Below are positions 1 to 11,775 of a stretch of 64,000 bases of DNA, piece after piece. The position numbers and the translations under genes are program-made. The stretch's first letter is position 1. Each line of letters opens with the position of its first letter. Where the stretch lies: NCBI GenBank assembly GCA_021292105.1, contig CM037864.1, forward strand, positions 42,460,514-42,524,513. Direction: 5' to 3'. This DNA is from Anadara kagoshimensis (taxonomy: Eukaryota > Mollusca > Bivalvia > Arcoida > Arcidae). The notes under the pieces were generated by a model that was not told where the DNA came from, did not search any database, and saw only the letters and a program-made list of their open reading frames with translations.

Positions 1-1637
1 GGATGTAATGTCAGTCCATAATCAGGTTTACCCTACTATATTTGCTGGCACACACTCATTTGACAACTAGATGAACTACAGCAAGGAAGAATGTTATGTC
101 TTGCTGAAGGACTTACTACACAGCCAAGTTGGAACTTGAACCCACAACCCTTGATCCCAGACAGGCACTGGACATAATGACCAAATATTATAAATGTACA
201 TGGAAGGCCTTAAACCATTCCAATTTACTACTTAGTTTAAAATTGATTCCACAATGTGGCATACATGCACTACTACTTTTTCTCCCAAAGACCAACAAAC
301 AAAGGTGTTCAAGCACCAGCTAAATAGCGAGATTTCATTGAATACTTACTTGTTTGTACTGATATGGTACTTAATACAAATACACTTAAACCATACCACT
401 GGATAACACTTTGCCATTATGTTTGACGCCCATACAAATTCTGGGAGGGAGTTTTATAATCAGGGGATCTAAATTTTACTTTATCATAACCAATATCTTC
501 ATAAAATAGTAGCAAAAGTACAAAGTTAAAATATTATGACATGACCTTTACCTTTGACACATTAAGAAATCCATAATGAAACCCTTATGACATGTCAACC
601 ATTACAAACATTCAAGCTATAGAAATTAAGGTTATTTCACAAATCACCATTTTTGACATTGGTTCCAAATAGAAAACGGTGGTACAAAACAAAAAATAAA
701 TAAATCTGCATTGAAACATCTTAAAGGCGTGAAGCATAAAAGGTAAATAAAAATAACTTGGTCATGACCTTATCATTTCCGCCCATTCTGAAGGACATTT
801 CAAGAAATTATAAAAAAGAGAAGCGCATGTCAAAGCGTTTGCATGCTCACCTAATAGGTATCGCCTTAGCTAGCAATAGTTGTTTTGTGTACTCGCATAT
901 ATTATATTACCTATTGCGTGGTCAATCGAATGTTATCAGTTTTGCGTGAGTATGCGAAGAACTTTCACGTAAGAACGCAATAACGTTTGCGTTAGATCGT
1001 GATAACATTATTTTGCGTGAACACCCAATAACTTTCGCGGGAACATGTAATAACTTCGCATGGGAACGCAAAACCCCTCGTGAGCAGACAATATAAAAAT
1101 ACGTTTCGTGTTACCTTTGTGGCGCTGTAAATACCCTCTGAAATACCCAAAAATCACGGTAGCAAAAACACAAAGTTGTCCCATCTTCAAAGGTATTTCA
1201 AGAAAACGCAAAAACTGAAACATGTTTAGCAATTTACGAAGTTTTTGAAATATAACCCGAAAATTATTTTTCAGTTTTATGAAATGAACAAACTAAAGGT
1301 TTAAGACCCTATATAATCCAAATTTAACATCAGATTTTTTACCCATCTTTGGTCGCTATGGAGATGCTGCAAACAAATCTGAATTGCACCAGCCAAGTTA
1401 GCTTCTGACCAGGTTTCATTGAATTTTTCCGGTAGCAGTAAAAATTTAAGAAGTTAAATATCCTAACACAAACTTTTATTTTAACATACCCGTAGATTAT
1501 ACATTAATTATAGGACATATATTATTTCACACTATAACATTTGATGTATATAATATAACATTTTATTTCCATTTTTTCATTTTTTATGTTTGTAGTAATC
1601 ATCATCAATGATACTGTCCAAATATCTCTGTACAGAC
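1..1637. other. Non-coding flank downstream of the first gene
   Basis: No convincing exon was found in this AT-rich stretch. Short open frames at 129-323, 758-949 and 1008-1232 lack splice signals and protein-like composition. The only structured part is a CpG-bearing block at about 915-1078, listed separately. The 3' end of the minus-strand gene at 1638 faces into this region, so part of it is presumably 3' UTR. Confidence 0.6.
915..1078. repeat. Short iterated-word repeat (GCGTGAAC / GCAATAAC)
   Basis: The words TTTGCGTGA, AACGCAATAAC, ATAACTTTCGCG and AATAACTTCGCATG recur at roughly 20-30 bp spacing. CpG content is higher here than around it. The block resembles the ends of the iterated-word transposons elsewhere in the window, but no inverted partner or target duplication was found, so it could be one end of an element or a decayed minisatellite. 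Confidence 0.45.
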
Positions 1638-4600
1638 TTAATCAGCTGACATAAACGCAATAATGTCTTGTATAGATTTTTGTTTTCGCATTGGTAGTTT
1701 TCGCGGTTCCCTTGACGACTTGGTCGCACGGGGACAGAACGATTCATTTGATCTTGTTCTAGGTGGAGAGGAAGGCGCGATGAATTCACTAGATCTATAC
1801 CTCTCGGGAGTTGGCACAGGAACACATGCCAAATTATGTAAAACCTTGGGTTTATTCTTTATTCCAGATGACAGTTTTTGTGTTTCGTCATCCAGAGATA
1901 TTTTCTTTCTTCTATAGCCGACATTGGTTTGTCCAGACTTTATGTAGTTAGGAGTTTCATTATCACCAAACGGTCTTATAACATTTACGGGCATCCCGTT
2001 CCTACAATCTGTAGGGGTGTTGTTGGATTTGCACTTTTGGGTTTCTTTGCAAATTTATCTGCTGCAACCGGGAATTTATCATCTGTAACAAATTTTGAAA
2101 AGCATGTGTATTTTTGAATTGACGTTTCAACTGTCTGACATTTTGGTGTCTTTGGTATGGGTTGCTCATTTTTAAGATTTATTCCCAGTGTTTTGTGTTT
2201 GACTGGTTTTAACACACATTGTCCTTGAAGTTTTGAGATGTTGATATGTTTTGAAAGACGAGGTGATTTTTCTTCACGAGTTGATGTTGTTTCATTATTT
2301 TTAGCAAAAGACCTTTCCACTTTACGTTTGACGCCATCCTTTTCGTATTCCAAAACACTTCCGGTTTTCTTAAGATGCTGTTTATTTCTCATCTTTTCAG
2401 GTGCATACGGAGAATGACACAGCATTTTGTTGGTTTTCGAGTATGTGCCATCAGGATAAGTGAAACGGTGTTCTTTGAATTTCACCGGGACTTTGGGCTG
2501 CGTAGCAGACGATCTTGATTTTTCTAAAACTATGCTGTTGTCGCTACTTGATCTTTTAACATCTTTAATGTCAAGCAGAACACGTCTAGGCACCGGCGTT
2601 AACGATGTACGTTCGCGGCCTTGATCCCGTCCTACACATTTAGGACTGATAGTAACTGAAGCCATGTCCAATTTTGCTACCTTAGAACTAACTTTACCCT
2701 CCCTTGCATTTTGGACAGAGCGGTTAATATCTGATGGCGACTTTATGTCATTCCGTTGCCTGGGCGACCTAGATGTAGCTAAATCTGGACATGTTGTATC
2801 ATTAGACTGACTACTAGAAGAAGCTAAATCTTGACATGTTGTATTATCAGACTGACTACCATCTTTGTTATTGGTATCGTCGACCTTATACATTAAATCA
2901 TCGTCAACATCAGCTAGAGAATGTTCTGTATATACAATTTCAACGGACTCCGAGTCCGAATCGTCATCATCCGAGTTCATTGCAGCATCCATAAATAATA
3001 CATAATTTAACTGACGTTGTTCATCATAAGCATAGGGTTGAATATATTCACGTTTTGGGGTATCCGCGCTTGTTTTACTTTCCTCGGTTGTTTCAGGTGA
3101 GGCTTCTTGTGTTTCGTTTTCTTCGCTGCTTTTTATCATATGATACACATCAAAACAGCTTTCACTTGGTTTGAGCTCAAACGGCTCATAAACATGTTTG
3201 AACATAAAACGCAAACCTAAAGTACAATAGTATTTCAAATTCAAATGTGCCAACACAGGTGAAAATGTTATCGGTGGAAAAGTTGGAGGCCATTTATTCC
3301 TCAGCTCATTTTCCCGCCGAAGTTTGGGAATAATATTGGTTAAGAATTTCTGTTTCCATCGAAACCTGTTTAACCCTTTTACAAGTTCTTCTTGTGACCT
3401 CGCTACAATATCTCCAGATTCGTCAACCCGCACTGAGAATGGATACTCGTTAACAAGTTTTTCATATTCTGACTTCTTAGCAGCAAGATTATCCGTGGTA
3501 CTTTGTAGACTCTCTTTGTTTTCTTTAAGACTTTCTTCCTGTTTTGTAAGTGCAGCTTTTTCCTCTTCTTTCTGTTTCTTTAAGTTTTCTCTTTTCTTCA
3601 GATTTTCCTCTATAAGACTCTTCAAATTACTGATAAGTCTGTAAAACATAAGAAATTAGTTTTAACAAGAAAACACATTCATTATATACAAAAATGTATG
3701 TGCATGGTGTAAATAATAAAATATATCAATCTTACGAAAAACATTTTATGTACATGCGGGTTGTTGTCAGAACTTTGTACATTTTTCTTGATAAAAATTC
3801 TATTTTATCCGTTCTTTCATATATTCATTATATACAACAACAATATCAATAAATTTTATTGGAATACTGCAAATTCATATAAAATACCATCGAGTATATG
3901 TAATGTAAACAGTGTTCTCCATTATAACATGTAACAATTATAACATTATAACATGTAATATTAGCAAGTATGTAATATATGTACTAATACATGTATATCT
4001 AAATGTATATACAGTCTGTAGGTATAATAATAATACTGATAAACGGATTACTAATATTTGCATTTCTAGTAGCTTAAACGGCGTTTTGCATTTGCGCCAA
4101 TTTGCATTTCATTTGCGCCGATTTTTTTTTCATTTGCGCCGATTTTTTTTTTCATTTGCGCCGATTTTTTTACAGGTAAATCTCAGATAAAATAGGCAAT
4201 TTTTTATTATTTCATTGCCTGTTCGAAATCAATGTGAATAACATCAGGTGCAAAAGATAGTTGTTTTTCAGGACAGATACTGATAATCATTTGCCACATT
4301 ACTTCATAGCACTGTTGATCTTTAGCTGGCAAGAGGGCATAAATGAGTGGCACGTAGTTGCCATTTTTGCATCCATGTATGGTATATAACTGATAAAAGT
4401 ATTTCGGACAACACTTAAAAGTACCATCTATAAATAATGAAGACATGTCATTACTTAAAATATTATACCTAAAACATTTTACAGGTAATTACAGGTAAAT
4501 CAGCAAATAAAAATAATAATCGGCGCAAATGAAAAAATGAAATCGGCGCAAATGAAAAAATGGAATTTTCAAAATCGGCGCAAATGTCATACGCCCAGCT

Positions 4601-5392
4601 AAAGATTGTTTAAGGAATGAAGAGATCTTATACAATTCAGAATTCTGGGGATTTAATAATCTGGATATTTTCTCTTGGTTTGGTGAGGGATCTGCAAGAA
4701 TTTCCTTGTATACAAAAATGTATGTGCATGGTGTAAATAATAAAAATATATCAATCCTACGAAAAACATTTTAAATCATATAACAGATGTATGGGTTGTT
4801 GTCAGAACTTTGTACATTTTTCTTGATTAAAATTCTTTCATGAATTTCATGTTTTAAACTAAAACATTCAGTATTTTAATAGATTTTGCCTCATGTCCTT
4901 GAATGAAATTACTCATAGGATTTGTTAGTATGTTTTTTTTTTGTTTTTGATTATAAAAATAAAAGGATTCACATTTTTATTTTATTTTCACCAGATAACA
5001 ACATTTCCATTTTTGTAAAATTCGACATAAAGCAGAGCATTTGATATTTTATCAGTTCAAAGATTTAGTGACAGTATCCATAACGAAAATTTGATTTTGA
5101 TTGAAACTCACAAAAAAGATATAAAAATTAATTTTGAGCACATTTTTTATCTTATTTTAAATTATTTTATTTTTTCAAAATATTTGACATGGGGGTTCAA
5201 TACAAACGAAAGTCGCTAAAATCAATGCCTATCCTTAGGTGTTTTTTTTCGAATGCATGTATTTAAATAAGAAGCACCAACAACTTACGTTTTATTACTT
5301 TCAGTCAGATCTTTGGGTTTAACCATTTTATCTGATTTGTCACCAGAACTGTGGCGATTTTTCGTTGATTCTTTCTTCTGTGGTTTGCTCAT
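1638..5392 (-). CDS. Unidentified coiled-coil protein, two coding exons, 1-nt frameshift near 3' end
   Basis: Exon 1 is 5289-5392, starting at ATG 5392 inside an exon whose acceptor (TTACATTTCAG) lies at 5419, and ending at a GTAAGT donor. Exon 2 starts at 3638 after TTTTACAG; the junction is in phase (AC|A). The protein opens with a lysine/serine-rich stretch (MSKPQKKEST), then a charged coiled coil of about 70 residues (EENLKKRENLKKQKEEEK). Next comes a compact block containing RFRWKQKFL, NKWPPTFPPITFSP and LNLKYYCTLGLRFMFKHVYE, which looks like the folded, conserved part. An acidic run (NSDDDDSDSESVEIVYTE) and a long basic Ser/Thr/Pro-rich tail follow. The frame stops at 1985, but a neighbouring frame overlapping it continues to 1638 with the same composition, which suggests one missing G in the run at about 1995. 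I do not recognise the family; a nuclear or chromatin/spindle role is only a guess from composition. Confidence 0.75.
3684..3812 (+). repeat. Direct duplication, copy 1 (intronic)
   Basis: About 130 bp including ATGTATGTGCATGGTGTAAA and GTTGTTGTCAGAACTTTGTA recurs at about 4709-4836 in the same orientation with a few indels. The two copies bracket the MULE relic within the intron of the first gene. Confidence 0.8.
4080..4595. mobile_element. MULE-type DNA transposon relic with iterated CATTTGCGCC termini
   Basis: The left end starts GGCGTTTTGCATTTGCGCC and carries four copies of CATTTGCGCC(A/G)A separated by T-rich spacers (4088-4166). The right end carries the complementary GGCGCAAATG three times and finishes TACGCC at 4595. 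Between them lies a fragment of a MULE transposase on the minus strand. Flanks AGCTTAAAC and AGCTAAAG may be a diverged 9-bp target duplication, but this is weak. The element is a short internally deleted copy in an intron. Confidence 0.7.
4207..4446 (-). pseudogene. MULE transposase domain fragment
   Basis: A 79-residue minus-strand frame reads FIDGTFKCCPKYFYQLYTIH and later VIHIDFEQAMK. This matches the core of the MULE transposase domain: the DGTF motif carries the first catalytic Asp, and the D-F-E-x-A motif about 65 residues later carries the second. The third catalytic residue, the zinc-binding region and the C-terminal half are missing, because the frame stops just before the terminal repeats. 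It is a non-functional remnant that identifies the superfamily of the surrounding element. Confidence 0.7.
4709..4836 (+). repeat. Direct duplication, copy 2 (intronic)
   Basis: Second copy of the sequence at 3684-3812, about 1.03 kb downstream, differing by small indels (for example an extra segment after ACGAAAAACATTTTAAA). Such flanks could arise if the transposon inserted and the region was then partly duplicated. Confidence 0.8.
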
Positions 5393-5419
5393 TTTCTTTA
5401 TAAATCTAGCTATTTTATC

Positions 5420-6699
5420 TGAAATGTAATAATTACATAAAATAATGGGCTTCAGTTTTATTATTTTTGCACGCGTGGCTGGTGCAGCCAGCTAAACAGG
5501 AGATGCTTACCCTTCCGGAGCACCCGGTCTTACTCCCGTAATGGAAGTTCAAGAGTTTAACCTAATTTGCCAGTTTCAAAGTTTTTACTTTGCTTCTGGA
5601 TTTTGATTTTGGCATGGATCAATGTGGTTGTTTTTGATTTACACAGACTTCTTTATAATATTTTATTTCTTATTAGCTAATGGACATCAATTTCTAAATT
5701 CAAGTTTTTTCGTCAATACATCTATTTGAAAAATAAAACTAATCTTGTATGTCCACTTTCAAGGAACTCGGCCACGATTTCCATTTCAAAAAAGCACGCG
5801 GGAATAAAATGCCCGATTTCCAACATTCCTGAATTCATCAGATTATTTAACGCATGGTTTTGTTTCAAACCTATTGTATTTCAACACTTTATTCGGACAT
5901 CAAGCCAATTCGGGGATCAGACACATACCCTTAAGATCGAGAAAGCCAAGTTGATTTAGGCTGACGAAAATTTCAACAACACTTCGACCGGAGAGCATGA
6001 TTAAAACCAGAAAGATTTGGGATAAATTTAAGTATTCACTGTATTCCAATCGATCGCATTTTAAAGGGGCATAGGTCGTATGGGGAATAATATCCGAGAT
6101 TTCCCGCACTTCAGTCGGTTATTTTCTGCCTTCAATCGGGAATATATTGTTTCCTCGGATAAAAGTGGCACATTTCAGCCGAAAATCAAAGTAATTAGTC
6201 GGGAAATTCAGATGAACTTGCATGCAGCGGACTACAATCGGGAAATTTAACTGTTTTCCACACTTTTTATGGTAACCCGCATTTGCTTAGGGAATAAAAA
6301 CACTAGGATTTATATCGGGAGATCGAACTCGTGATTACCATGTACCAGTCACAGTGTCTTAATTTCCCGCATTTCGGTTGGGTAATCAATTCAATGATTT
6401 CTCGCGCTGTTCCGGAGTTTAACTTGCACCATGCTTAAAGCTTGCCGAGTTGGAAGATTCTGCAAACACACAGAATTTATAACAATTTTACAATGTATTA
6501 GAATACTCACAGCCAGACAAACATTAAAACTTCTTTCCGCTCTCCTCCTCTGTTGTAAACTGTGCATTGCCGCGAGCGTTGTCATGTGTACGGCAAATGT
6601 AGAACATATGACGTAATTCAATTGTTCAACATGCAACGAATGGGATATGACGCATTCTAATTGTTAAACGTCACCATAGTTTTCCCGCATTTTCACATT
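5420..6699. other. Non-coding region with dispersed repeats
   Basis: 5465-5560 contains GAGATGCTTACCCTTCCGGA, which I believe is part of a dispersed repeat common in bivalve genomes (from memory, not checked). From about 5720 to 6440 the words TCGGGAAAT and TTTCCCGCA recur in both orientations (for example 6099, 6200, 6238, 6363), another iterated-word pattern. No exon with supporting splice signals was seen. A non-coding first exon of the minus-strand gene ending at 5392 may lie here, because that exon begins at an acceptor. Confidence 0.5.
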
Positions 6700-7600
6700 G
6701 ATGTGCGAGATTCACGGGTCTGTTATTATTTTTATGTGCTATTCCAGCTTGCTGTCTTTATATTTATGTGCATCACGGTGATTTACGGATTTTGTTATTG
6801 AAGCTTTATATGCGTGATTTACGGAAGTTGTTTCAATTTTAATGTGCACCTCTATTTCAGTTTGACGTGCGTTGATATGGGTTTTCTATTCACGGGTGTT
6901 TCTATTTTGATGCGTGGTTCATGGGTCTCTTTCTATTTTGATGCGTGGTTCATGGGTCTCTTTCTATTTTGATGGGTGATATTTTGATGCGTGATTCATG
7001 AGTCTCTTTCTATTTTGATGTGTGGTTCATGGGTCTCTTTCTATTTTGATGTGTGGTTCATGGGTCTCTTTTTATTTTGATGTGTGGTTCATGTGTCTTT
7101 CTATTTTAATGTGTGTGATTTACGGGTCTGTTTCAATTTTGATGCCAGTGATTTACGGGTTTATTTCTATTTTGATATGCGTGTTTTTCGGGTCTGTTTC
7201 TATATTGATTTACGAGGTTCATGTGCGTGATGTACGGGTTTACTTCTTTTTAGATGTGCGTGATTCACGGGTTTGTTTCAATTTTGAAGTGCGTGATTTA
7301 CGGGTTTACTTCTATTTTGAAGTGCGTGATTTACCGGTTAACTTCTATTTTGATATACGTGATTCTCGGGCCTGTTTCTATTTTAATGCATGGTTCAAAG
7401 GTCTGTTTCTATTTTAATGCATGGTTCAAAGGTCTGTTTCCATTTTAATGCATGGTTCAAAGGTCTGTTTCTATTTTAATGTATGGCTCAAAGGTCCGTT
7501 TCTTGTTTGATGCATGATTCACATGTCTGTTTCTATTAAGATGCACACGATTTACGGGTTTACTTCTTTTTTATGTGCGTGATTCACTGATTTCTTTAAT
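6700..7600. repeat. Degenerate ~35 bp minisatellite
   Basis: Units of about 33-37 bp of the form GTGATTCACGGGTCTGTTTC followed by TATTTTGATGTGC are tandemly repeated more than 20 times. Two sub-families are clear: a central GTTCATGGGTCTCTTTC group (6905-7090) and a right-hand GCATGGTTCAAAGGTCTG group (7385-7480). The open frame across 7022-7417 is a by-product of unit length and composition. Confidence 0.85.
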
Positions 7601-8174
7601 CATTGGGTTTTGAAGCTGGCTGAATTGGGATTATTTTAGTTATAAAATAAGTAGATTTGTAAAGAGCCCTATAGTAGCCTACTGGGCATCACTTTGATTG
7701 CATCAATATGTCCAGCATACATCTTAAGACTGGGTTATATATAATCAGTAAGTTTTAATATGTACTGATCATATTTTTGTGTTTATTAATTGGCGAGTTT
7801 TTGTTGTGGTTTTCTTTTTGTCTATTGTAAAGTACATTGTATATATTATTCAGTTACCAATGTCACCATATGTATACATTCATTTGTCCACTTTAAACAT
7901 ACAATTCACTGGGGAATTAGCTCCATGTTCAGGTTTCACCAGGCTTTGTTGTTAGTTTTGTAACTGGGGTTACCTTAGAAGCAAAAACACCCATACCAAG
8001 GCTTCATCAGCAATTGTTAGTTATAAGTGACCGGGGAAGGCTTCATCTGCTTCAGCAGCCATAGTTGTGTGTTAAGTGACTAGGAGTTTCTTGAGAAACC
8101 AGTATATTTCACTTATATCAAGGGATCACAAGCCATTGTGTGTTTAGTGACTTGGTTTCTTTATCAAGGCATTA

Positions 8175-8348
8175 GAGATGTTTGGAAAATCGTATTATTT
8201 TTTAACCACTATAAATCTTGCTCAAAATCTATAATATCCGCTCCTGTTAAGGCTGAATGGGGGGATTTAACCAGTCTGTTACTGTAGTAAAACAGTAAAA
8301 CAATTGTGTATTTTAAAATCTTAGAGTTTCTATACTCAATTACACCAG

Positions 8349-8387
<39 letters not shown>

Positions 8388-9226
8388 GCGCACAAACAAA
8401 TGGAAGATTTGTAATGTAAATGTTGTTTCTGCAGCATATATGTGTTTCAAAACGTTAATGGGCTTACATATCACATATATTCTCTCTCTCTCTCTTTCTC
8501 TCCCTCTCTCCAGTTTGGTCTATCATTTGCTGTGATGTCAAAACTAGCATCTAGTCATTTAAGGGCTGATTAAAATATTTATCGGCGAAGAGAGAAATCT
8601 CGTGATTTTTATAAACAAACCCCTTTCTGAATGTAAATGCTTGTAATATAGTGTTAATTTTTGATGTATTTATGAATTTTAATTGACAGCTTTAAGTTCT
8701 CCTTTACAAAACAGTTTTTTTTCTGCAAAAATGGAACGAAAATTAAAATAAAGTTCACCGTTCAATGAGCAGTGTTCAGTCTGTTTTTTTAAAAACAAAT
8801 TTGAAATTTTAGGAAAATTTGACAAAATATGGCTGAGGTATTTAATGATTTATTTGCCTCCAAAAATGTGTTACTGAGGTGTGATACTGTATATTAGAAT
8901 ACATGTACTAAAATGATCATTTGTCCGTTCAACCGTAAACATAATTTTATTTTTTTTATGCTACATATTTATGATTTTCTATGATTAAATAACACATCTA
9001 GAGATATATTATAACCAGTTTGAATATGAAAATTAAACTTTTCTTCTTGTTAAAACTCTTATTTTATTCACCTTAAAATGTAACACACTGTTCACACACT
9101 TCGATAAATGCATATTAATTTCTCTCATCACCGCTATTTGACTCCCTGTCAAGGGAGAAGCTAGTAGTACATGTGGTCATTAAATTATCCTAAGTTAAAG
9201 AATCGTACAATTTTCCAAACATCTCT
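8175..9226. mobile_element. Non-autonomous inverted-repeat DNA transposon, ~1.05 kb
   Basis: The ends are inverted copies: GAGATGTTTGGAAAATCGTA on the left and, read from the right end, GAGATGTTTGGAAAATTGTA, with weaker similarity continuing for about 15 bp. ATTA flanks both sides (8171-8174 and 9227-9230). The uninterrupted target (GGCATTACCAGCC) is present in neighbouring repeat copies, which confirms an insertion. No transposase frame was seen. It contains (GA)n at 8352-8386 and (CT)n at 8481-8511 in opposite sense, so its interior could also fold. The superfamily is uncertain. Confidence 0.75.
8352..8386 (+). repeat. (AG)n microsatellite
   Basis: About 17 AG units inside the 8175-9226 element, followed by CGCGCACA. 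Confidence 0.95.
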
Positions 9227-10741
9227 ATTACCAGCCACTGTTTTATGTTTAGTGACTCACCCTTTCTTTAGAAACCAGTATATTTCACTTATATCAAGGG
9301 ATCACAAGCCATTGTGTGTTAAGTGACTTGGTTTCTTTATCAAGGCATTACTAGCCACTGTTTTGTTTAGAGAATATTTTACCGATATCAAGACTTCGCT
9401 GATCATAGTTGTGTGTTTAGTGACTGGGAGTTTCTTGAAAAGCCAGTATATCAAGGCATTACCAGTCATTGTTTTACATTTAGTGACTCATCCTTTCTTT
9501 AGAAGCCAGGATATTCCACTTATATTAAGGCTTCACCAACTGCAAGTTTTAAAGTAAACAGGGATTGAATATTCAAAGTCATGAATGTTTCACTTATATC
9601 TAGATGTCTTCAGCTATAGATGAATTGGTAAAACATTATACTTATACAGAATGTTTATAGCAATACACAGTAAGGTGGCTTTCGTGTCATCATGGCTGGA
9701 GTAAGATCAGACTTGAAGAAACATTAATTTTATTTCTAAATTAGTGATTGCAAAAAGAATAATGGTCAACCATTTTAAGTATCTAGTCCAAACCAAATTA
9801 AATCCACACAAGAGACAAAGTCGGGGTTTAGGGAGATTCTACTCTAGAAAGTACATAATGGTACAGTTTTTAACTTAAAAAAACCCATAAAATTTATTGT
9901 TCATTTTATAAAATCAAAACAATCTTTTTTGTTTATGAAACAAAAATAATAATAAACATTTAACCACATTGTATGTGTGCATCTACATGCATATGTAAAA
10001 CAAATGAACAATAGCAAACAGCACTCCCGAGTACAGCAGTAAACATCTCAACACTATTTTCAATATAAAAAATCATTTTTACACACACACACACGAATAA
10101 ACATGTTATCAAATAGGTCAAATAACATTCAATCAGATCTACAGCGACCTAATATTACCAAAATTTTGCACCAAATCAGGATTTTGCCAAAATGTTAACC
10201 ATTTCACACATATCAGTCAAATGAGCTTTTTTTTTTTTTTTTTTTTTTTTTTAGCTTTAAACATCATTCCTAAAATAAGATTTTCCTTGATTTTTCTCAT
10301 AATTAAAATTTTCAAAAAACTTTTCAAAATCCAGATAATAAGATTTCATGAACGTATGATAAGTTCTAAATTATACCCAGCATTTCTGTTTATCTTAAAT
10401 ACTAACAAAGTTAATCTGATTTTTGGTTAAGGGAAATCTTACTCTTAGATGAGGAATGCTTTTGAAACTGGTGCCAAAAATGTGGTGGGTAAATTCATAT
10501 ACAGTCATTGTGGAACCTGTCTAAATCAAAACAATTTCCAGGCAAATATTTTGTTCTTTTAGCCAGGTATTCAGAAAAAAAAACACAGGTAAACTTAACA
10601 TCAATATTAACAGTATGTTATGATAAAATAGTTCAGGGTGTAAACATGTTTTTGGTTATCACTGGAGGACAGCTTAGACAGGTTGAACTTTAATTCTTAA
10701 ATGCCACAATGATCTATGGTTGTGGAAAGAATAATTGCCTA

Positions 10742-10907
10742 TGTTTCCATTCCTGGTAGCCAAAATCGCCATTGGCTACTAATTTCTGAGGAATTCTTTT
10801 AAAAAGTAACCTATTTTAGCAAATTTGTGGAAAAATACTTTAAAAAGGACTATATTTTCACAAATTTTGGAAATTTGGCTACTACTTATTTTAAATTTGT
10901 GGAAACC
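10742..10907 (+). mobile_element. TA-flanked 166-bp MITE, copy 1
   Basis: Begins TGTTTCCATTCCTGGTAGCC, ends TTTGTGGAAACC, and is flanked by TA on both sides. The terminal inverted repeat is short (GTTTCCA / TGGAAAC). Three further copies occur at about 42885, 32582 and 58090 (the last two inverted). TA flanks and small size fit a Tc1/mariner-type MITE. Confidence 0.8.
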
Positions 10908-11696
10908 TAGTAATTGCTGTTATATTCTAACCATCAATCTGTCTTAAAGTACAAATAGACTGTATGTTATGTCCTGTGAACTCTACAGTCTCTATATGAA
11001 GGTCTTTGTTTCCAATAATGGGATTTGGTCTTTCACAGTCTTACAAAAATAAATTTTTGTAAACAGCTTTGGTAACTATATTTGCCAATTTATAGTATTC
11101 ACTGAATCATTGCTGGTACTCCACTGACTAGATCTTTAACAACAATAAAATATGACATATCTGTACACGATAAGTATTTCTTTATGTCTTTGGATAAGCT
11201 ATGTGTTTAACAAACAGTCAGACCAACAGTGTTACATTGTATACTAGTATGTGTATCCAGGGAGTAATGTAAAATAATATATTCTCCATAATTCAATTAT
11301 CCATGATGATAATCCATAAACAAACAGCTGAATTACACATCAGTAAACTTTATCTTGATCTCATCTACAACAACATAAAAAGATGGCATTATTGTCAAGT
11401 AATACAACATACATTGATGGTTAAGAGAGAGCAAGAGCATTTATCAATTAATTTGAGAAAGGGAGAGATTTTACAAACACTTGATCAAACAATAGCCATC
11501 AGATGGACAGGTAACCTCAACATCTAGCCTCTTAATAAAACAGTTTAAACTACCAGTAACAAACATCTAAAAAAAAGAACTCTCAGAAAGGTATGATAAA
11601 TTAAATAACACTTTATATAGGACACTTAACAATACAGAAACATGTCGAAATAAACCAAGTTCCATAACATATAGGAAATTATAAATAATTTTCTAT

Positions 11697-11716
11697 TGAG
11701 AGAGAGAGAGAGAGAG
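11697..11716 (+). repeat. (AG)n microsatellite
   Basis: Short AG run just downstream of the TDRKH stop codon on the opposite strand, probably within its 3' UTR. Confidence 0.9.
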
Positions 11717-11775
11717 ATAGATATAGAGCACATACCTATTAAAATGACATACCTATCTAATGACACAGAGAGACA

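Larger units (their letters stand above)
7920..9600 (+). repeat. Repeated segment family interrupted by an inserted element
   Basis: Segments of the form TTTAGTGACTTGGTTTCTTT, ACCAGTATATTTCACTTATA and TCAAGGCATTACCAGCCA occur several times at 7920-8174 and 9227-9560. The stretch at 8098-8172 is repeated almost exactly at 9279-9352. These look like tandem copies of the tail of a dispersed repeat, interrupted by the 8175-9226 element. Confidence 0.65.

Noticed and set aside
1663-2117. Plus-strand frames opposite the first gene's 3' end
   Set aside because: They are antisense shadows of the minus-strand coding sequence.
7022-7448. 131-codon frame over the ~35 bp minisatellite
   Set aside because: Repeat-driven, degenerate units, no conservation of codon phase between units.
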